Positions 5,669 through 9,191 of a stretch of DNA of 9,191 bases are shown in pieces. Positions within the stretch are counted from its first letter, which is position 1. Each line of letters opens with the position of its first letter. Below the pieces are notes generated by a model. The model was not told the origin of the DNA and searched no databases. It worked only from the letters and a program-made list of their open reading frames with translations. The stretch is from DRGT01 sp022567895 (GTDB lineage: Archaea; Thermoproteota; Nitrososphaeria; Nitrososphaerales; Nitrosopumilaceae): positions 1 through 9,191 of the forward strand of contig JADFGC010000051.1 in the NCBI GenBank assembly GCA_022567895.1. The letters run 5' to 3'. The translations under genes were made by a program, and so were the position numbers.

Positions 5669-5701
5669 CCTCCAGCTAAAATTTTAGTAGTTTACTGGAG
5701 G
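5669..5701. terminator. Perfect 7-bp hairpin downstream of ctaB
   Basis: CCTCCAG (5669-5675) pairs exactly with CTGGAGG (5695-5701) around a 19-base loop that itself contains the palindrome CTAAAATTTTAG (5676-5687). It lies 75 bases past the ctaB stop and so may end the ctaB transcript or protect its 3' end. Read on the plus strand it is followed by a T-rich stretch, but no plus-strand gene ends here. Confidence 0.42.
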
Positions 5702-5776
5702 CTTATTTCTGAATTATTTTTTTACAAATGTTACTTTTTTATTGACATATCAAGCGTTCCATACGAAATTTGTGCT

Positions 5777-6712
5777 TTAGAGTGCCGAATCAACCATTAG
5801 CGCAATAAACAACACTGTAAGATATGGACTAGAAACTTTGAACAATGCCCATGAAGATTTCTCACTACCTTTCGAAACAACCCAAGCTGATAATGCAATC
5901 ATTAAGGCACCAGAAGTAATGGCTGTCCACAAATAAACTGCACCCATCATAGGTTCCCCATTTTCCATTGTCAAAAAGAATGGAACAATACTAAACAACA
6001 CCATGATTACAGTAGAGGCAGCAATAACTCTAGCTGATGTTTTTTCTGATTGAACAGCAGTAAGCATTGGAACATTGACTTTAATGTAATCTTCTTTAAA
6101 GTGGAGTGTTAATGCCCAAATGTGCATTGGAATCCAAATAAACACAAGACCTGCCATAACTAATCCAAGTGACCATAATCCCATCGTTGTAACAGCTACC
6201 CAACCAATTAGAGCTGGAACTCCTCCACAAAAACCACCAAGAACTATGTTTGCTCTACTTTTTCGTTTCAATAAATAAGAATAAACGTGAATATTATTCC
6301 AAAGACCAAACGCCATCAAACCACCAGCAATCAAACCTTGTTCAATTGTAGTTGTAAAACCAATTGAAAATGCCATTGCAAGACTAATAGCTGCTAAGAC
6401 AAAGCCGAAATTTCGTGCCTTTTCAGCAGGATAAATTCTCTTTGATGGAATTGGTCTTTCTTTCGTTCTTTCCATAATGGCATCAATGTCTCTATCATGA
6501 TAGTTTGTCAGAGTATTTGCCGCTGCAGAGCCAGCTGCAACTCCACCAATCATCAAGGCCCAAGTAGCTACAGATATTGGAATATCATAGATGTTTGAAG
6601 CCGTTATAGCTGCACCAAATGCAGTAAACACCAAAAGATACCAGATTTTTGGCTTTGTTAATTCATAATATACTGCAAAACGCGATTGGGTTTTTTGTTT
6701 CTGCAATACCAC
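5777..6712 (-). CDS. ctaB: Protoheme IX farnesyltransferase (heme O synthase)
   Basis: A 311-residue polytopic membrane prenyltransferase of the UbiA superfamily that attaches a prenyl chain to heme b, making heme O, precursor of heme A for heme-copper oxidases. The first Asp-rich motif is NYHDRDIDAIMERTKERP (N70, D73, D75, D77; R87/P86 region), matching the N..DRDID.MxRTxxRP pattern. HIWALTLHFKEDYIKVNVPML (197-217) corresponds to the HFWALAL..DY..AGVPML block specific to heme O synthases rather than to other UbiA members. I count roughly eight to nine hydrophobic segments. The GTG start is at 6712; a TTG two codons later (6706), six bases after a GGTGA, is a fair alternative. The gene begins five bases after the Lrp stop, so the two are co-transcribed. 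Confidence 0.93.
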   Translation of the reverse strand: MVLQKQKTQSRFAVYYELTKPKIWYLLVFTAFGAAITASNIYDIPISVATWALMIGGVAAGSAAANTLTNYHDRDIDAIMERTKERPIPSKRIYPAEKARNFGFVLAAISLAMAFSIGFTTTIEQGLIAGGLMAFGLWNNIHVYSYLLKRKSRANIVLGGFCGGVPALIGWVAVTTMGLWSLGLVMAGLVFIWIPMHIWALTLHFKEDYIKVNVPMLTAVQSEKTSARVIAASTVIMVLFSIVPFFLTMENGEPMMGAVYLWTAITSGALMIALSAWVVSKGSEKSSWALFKVSSPYLTVLFIALMVDSAL

Positions 6713-6717
6713 TCACC

Positions 6718-7176
6718 TTATTCTGATGGCATATATGGCATTGCTTTTTCTCTAGTCTTCATCTCAATAAATGATTCAGATGATATTACACCGTCTATCT
6801 TTCCTATCTTAACCGAAACGATCTGGTGCATTTCATCTAAAGAATGTGCGTGTAATGTAACCAAAATATCAAATCTGCCAGTAACTTCTGCAATTTCACG
6901 AACGCCTTTAATCTTAAACAACTCTTCAATTATGGTATCTCTTTTTTTAGAGTCCATATTGATTCCTACTAATGCTTTTACCTGATAGCCTAGCTCTTGA
7001 TCATTTACAACTATGGTAAAGCGCTCGATTAACTTTTTCTTTACTAATCTTTTGATTCTAGAATAAACAACAGAAGGGTTCACCTTTATTTTCTCAGATA
7101 ACTTTGGAACAGAGATTGATGCATCAGCTGATAGCTCTGATAGTATTGTCAAGTCCAAATCATCTATCTTTGCCAC
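6718..7176 (-). CDS. Lrp/AsnC family transcriptional regulator
   Basis: A 152-residue DNA-binding regulator with the usual two parts. Residues about 5-63 form the winged helix-turn-helix (ILSELSADASISVPKLSEKI, recognition helix near NPSVVYSRIKRL). Residues about 66-142 form the RAM effector-binding domain, with VTGRFDILVTL (99-109) as the family's GxxDxxV core. Such proteins act as dimers or octamers and often sense amino acids. The effector cannot be predicted here. The GTG start (7176) lies 39 bases after an ACATATAAG box A, giving a leader of about a dozen bases. It precedes ctaB by five bases, and asd lies upstream on the same strand behind a T run. Control of ctaB, of asd, or of itself is inference from position. 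Confidence 0.93.
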   Translation of the reverse strand: MAKIDDLDLTILSELSADASISVPKLSEKIKVNPSVVYSRIKRLVKKKLIERFTIVVNDQELGYQVKALVGINMDSKKRDTIIEELFKIKGVREIAEVTGRFDILVTLHAHSLDEMHQIVSVKIGKIDGVISSESFIEMKTREKAMPYMPSE

Positions 7177-7209
7177 CTAGAATCGCCTAGATCCGTGAAT
7201 ATTTTTGCA

Positions 7210-7234
7210 TCTTATATGTTTTCTAATGAAAAAA
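7210..7234 (-). promoter_or_regulatory. Oligo-T terminator of asd and box A of the lrp-ctaB unit
   Basis: On the minus strand, the T6 at 7234-7229 follows the asd stop by 13 bases and is a plausible archaeal terminator. Immediately after it comes AACATATAAG (7220-7211), a box A placed to start transcription near 7189 for the GTG at 7176. Together they argue that asd and lrp-ctaB are separate transcripts. Confidence 0.5.
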
Positions 7235-7247
7235 TTGCAAAATTAGA

Positions 7248-8327
7248 TTAGATTTTACCTTTTTTGTATAACATTTCTGCTAACAACACTGCGCCTTTTG
7301 CAGAGCCCATCTTCTTGTTGTGACTAAACAGCATGTATTTTAGTCCATGATCAAACAACTCCTCTTTCTCCACTCTACCAATTGATGTAGTCATTCCATC
7401 ACCAACTTCGCGTTCCATTCTTGGTTGTGGTCTTGTGGGGTCTTCATGAAATGCATAATATTCTTCTGGGGCCGATGGAAGACCAGCTACTGAGATGTGT
7501 TTGTTTTCATCATTGTAAAGCTTCTTTGCTTTTTCTGGATCAATGTCCTTACTCGTTTCAACGAAAACTGACTCAGTATGTCCATCAATAACCGGAACTC
7601 TAGTGCAAGTACAAGACACCTTAATGTCAGCATCTTCTATCTTTCCATCTTTTAGTTTACCAAGAATCTTTCTTGTTTCTTTTCTAACCTTTCCTTCCTC
7701 TTTTGGAATGTATGGTATAATGTTATCAGTAATGTTCATTGCACCAACTCCTGGTGATCGACCTGCCCCTGAAATTGCTTGCATCGAAGTCATCATTACT
7801 TTCTTTACACCATACTTTTCATAAAGTGGTTTTAGTGTTATTGCTAGACCAGTCGTTGTACAATTTGGTAGAGGAGCAATCCAACCTTTCCAGTTTCTAT
7901 TCTTTTTTTGAGATTCTAAAAGCTCAGCATGCTCATCATTAATTCCAGGAATTAGAATTGGAACGTCCTCTTCATATCGATATGCAGAACTAGTACTAAT
8001 TACTGGAACATTAGCTGCAAATTTTGCTTCAATATCACGAGCTGCACCTGATTCTATAGCTGAGAAAACTAAATCTAATTGCGATGTGTCAACCTCGTCA
8101 ATATTTTTGACAGTCATTTCTTTAATGTAATCTGGAATTTTTCCACCAACCTCCCATGAAACTATTCCACTGTTTGGATCGCGAATAGCATCAGTGTATT
8201 TTTTACCAGCAGATCGTTCAGAAGCTGCAATTTGAGTCACCTCAAACCATGGATGATTCTCTAGGGACAGTACAAACTCTTGTCCAACTGATCCTGTAAC
8301 TCCAAGAATAGCTACTTTCTTTTTCAC
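7248..8327 (-). CDS. asd: Aspartate-semialdehyde dehydrogenase family protein
   Basis: A 359-residue cytosolic oxidoreductase of the archaeal/fungal-type ASD family, which reduces aspartyl-4-phosphate to aspartate semialdehyde with NADPH for threonine, methionine and lysine/isoleucine synthesis. The Rossmann motif is GVTGSVG (9-15), the catalytic cysteine C156 in LPNCTTTG, and the catalytic histidine H250 with R243 in RVPVIDGH. SAxxxG-type contacts SGAGRSPG (186-193) and the C-terminal HNKKMGSAKGAVLLAE complete the fold. Length is normal. The start is GTG at 8327; the nearby ATG (8334) is out of frame. The Sulfolobales malonyl-CoA/succinyl-CoA reductase belongs to this same family, so a role in carbon fixation cannot be excluded from sequence. 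It is transcribed divergently from the cobD-like gene. Confidence 0.92.
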   Translation of the reverse strand: MKKKVAILGVTGSVGQEFVLSLENHPWFEVTQIAASERSAGKKYTDAIRDPNSGIVSWEVGGKIPDYIKEMTVKNIDEVDTSQLDLVFSAIESGAARDIEAKFAANVPVISTSSAYRYEEDVPILIPGINDEHAELLESQKKNRNWKGWIAPLPNCTTTGLAITLKPLYEKYGVKKVMMTSMQAISGAGRSPGVGAMNITDNIIPYIPKEEGKVRKETRKILGKLKDGKIEDADIKVSCTCTRVPVIDGHTESVFVETSKDIDPEKAKKLYNDENKHISVAGLPSAPEEYYAFHEDPTRPQPRMEREVGDGMTTSIGRVEKEELFDHGLKYMLFSHNKKMGSAKGAVLLAEMLYKKGKI

Positions 8328-8342
8328 GAACCATTTTGCTTA

Positions 8343-8360
8343 GGATTCAATTAATAATCC
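8343..8360. promoter_or_regulatory. Shared divergent promoter with palindrome
   Basis: GGATTCAATTAATAATCC is an interrupted palindrome: GGATT (8343-8347) and AATCC (8356-8360) around an eight-base AT core. Its AATTAATAAT part (8349-8358) is centred about 26 bases from both the asd GTG (8327) and the cobD-like TTG (8380), exactly midway. One AT-rich element could thus serve as the TATA box for both leaderless transcripts. Confidence 0.55.
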
Positions 8361-8379
8361 TTTATCGTAATTCTTTGCG

Positions 8380-9191
8380 TTGAAACTTAATCAAAACATA
8401 GCATCTCATAAACCAGTTTCTCATGGAGGCAGATATTCTGTAAAAAATCCATCTCCAGACCTTCTGGATTTTAGCTCAAACATCAACCCACTTGGAGCCT
8501 CACCTATGGTCAGAAGGTACCTCAAGAGGCAGCTAGGCTCCATCTCAGAATATCCTGATTCGGATTCTGTAAATCTTCGGAAAGCGCTTCAATGGTATTG
8601 TAAGATTCCCCATGAACAGATTGTTATTGGAAACGGAGCCACAGAAATCATTTACAATTTTTGCAAAGCATTTTTGAGCAAAAAAACTCCTGTGTTAATT
8701 CCCATTCCAACGTTTGGTGAGTACGAAGCTGCGGCAAAACTTTCAGGATGTAAGATTACTTTTTTTAAAACAATGAATTTAGAAAGCAATCTTGATAATT
8801 TTATCAAAAAAATTCCAAAAAATGGATGCGTATTTGTTTGTAATCCAAATAATCCAACAGGAAAATTACTGTCAAAAAGAAATTTATTAAAAATTATCCA
8901 AGCTGCAAAGAAAAAATCATCTCTGGCATTTGTTGATGAGTCATTTATTGAGCTAGTTCCAGAATCAAACCAATCTGTAATAAAATTTGTTAAAAAATTT
9001 TCCAATCTCTTCATTTTACGTTCTATGACAAAATCATTTGGTTTAGCTGGCATTCGTGTTGGTTATGGTATTGGAAGTAAACAAATCATTTCTATTCTAA
9101 ATAATCTAAAAATTCCTTGGAATGTTAGTGGTTTAGCTCAGCATGCTGCAAGGGCCGCACTTTGTTCTATATCATATCTAAACAATGCAAA
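8380..9191 (+). CDS. cobD: Threonine-phosphate decarboxylase / HisC-like aminotransferase (partial)
   Basis: The first 270 residues of a PLP fold-type I enzyme; the gene continues past the window. The opening, with HGG (15-17) and LDFSSNINPLG (29-39), is the hallmark of CobD, which decarboxylates L-threonine O-3-phosphate to the aminopropanol phosphate arm of cobalamin. Further PLP-fold markers are GNGATE (84-89), CNPNNPTG (154-161), DES (186-188) and RSMTKSFGLAGIRVGY (214-229), where K218 should bind PLP; CobD has the comparable SLTKxxxxxGLRLGY. Histidinol-phosphate aminotransferase is the close alternative, but it usually lacks the HGG..DFSxNINPLG start. The TTG at 8380 is 26 bases past the shared box A; the next in-frame ATG falls inside the domain. 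Thaumarchaeota are known cobalamin producers, which fits. Confidence 0.83.
   Translation, partial: MKLNQNIASHKPVSHGGRYSVKNPSPDLLDFSSNINPLGASPMVRRYLKRQLGSISEYPDSDSVNLRKALQWYCKIPHEQIVIGNGATEIIYNFCKAFLSKKTPVLIPIPTFGEYEAAAKLSGCKITFFKTMNLESNLDNFIKKIPKNGCVFVCNPNNPTGKLLSKRNLLKIIQAAKKKSSLAFVDESFIELVPESNQSVIKFVKKFSNLFILRSMTKSFGLAGIRVGYGIGSKQIISILNNLKIPWNVSGLAQHAARAALCSISYLNNA

Noticed and set aside
7174..7191. Repeated CTAG (CCTAG...CCTAG) before lrp as an autoregulatory operator
   Set aside because: CTAG is self-complementary and the two copies are not part of a larger symmetric site; too little to claim an operator.
8652..9053. 133-codon minus-strand frame inside the cobD-like gene
   Set aside because: The plus-strand frame has complete PLP-enzyme motifs across the same bases; the reverse frame has no recognisable feature.

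Overview
The window is about one third G+C and reads as chromosomal DNA of an ammonia-oxidising thaumarchaeon (Nitrososphaerota), most like the Nitrosopumilus/Nitrosarchaeum group. The grounds are archaeal/eukaryotic-type ribosomal proteins S28e and L24e, the translation factor aIF5B, archease, two plastocyanin-like copper proteins (one with a PEFG C-terminal anchor), an Lrp-type regulator, and dense coding with AT-rich box-A-like promoters and many TTG/GTG starts. I see no insertion sequence, integrase, CRISPR array, tRNA or rRNA.

Bases 1-2654 (+ strand) are a translation operon: the tail of L7Ae, then rps28e, rpl24e, ndk and infB (aIF5B), packed with 4-base overlaps or gaps of 2-8 bases. 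Bases 2651-3608 (- strand) hold a membrane-anchored plastocyanin-like protein followed by two very short membrane-protein genes of 43 and 41 codons. The last of these ends inside the infB stop region. Bases 3705-4309 (+ strand) hold a possible 53-codon gene with a terminator-like hairpin inside it, then archease. Bases 4310-4569 are a convergent spacer with a long imperfect inverted repeat and a second foldable segment.

Bases 4570-5604 (- strand) carry a secreted, PEFG-anchored plastocyanin-like protein and, just upstream, a 40-codon double-CxxC zinc-ribbon protein. Bases 5777-8327 (- strand) carry ctaB (heme O synthase), an Lrp/AsnC regulator ending 5 bases before ctaB, and an aspartate-semialdehyde dehydrogenase family gene. 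Divergent from the last, on the + strand from 8380 and running off the window, is an aminotransferase-fold gene best read as cobD (cobalamin biosynthesis). The 52-base gap between these two genes has an AT-rich palindrome at its midpoint.

Functionally the window joins translation (S28e, L24e, aIF5B, NDK), tRNA splicing support (archease), respiratory electron transport (two copper proteins; heme O for a terminal oxidase) and amino acid/cofactor synthesis (Asd, CobD). Nothing here is a clear mobile or defence system. The least described content is the set of tiny genes (two membrane peptides, one zinc ribbon, one 53-codon ORF) and the structured spacers.
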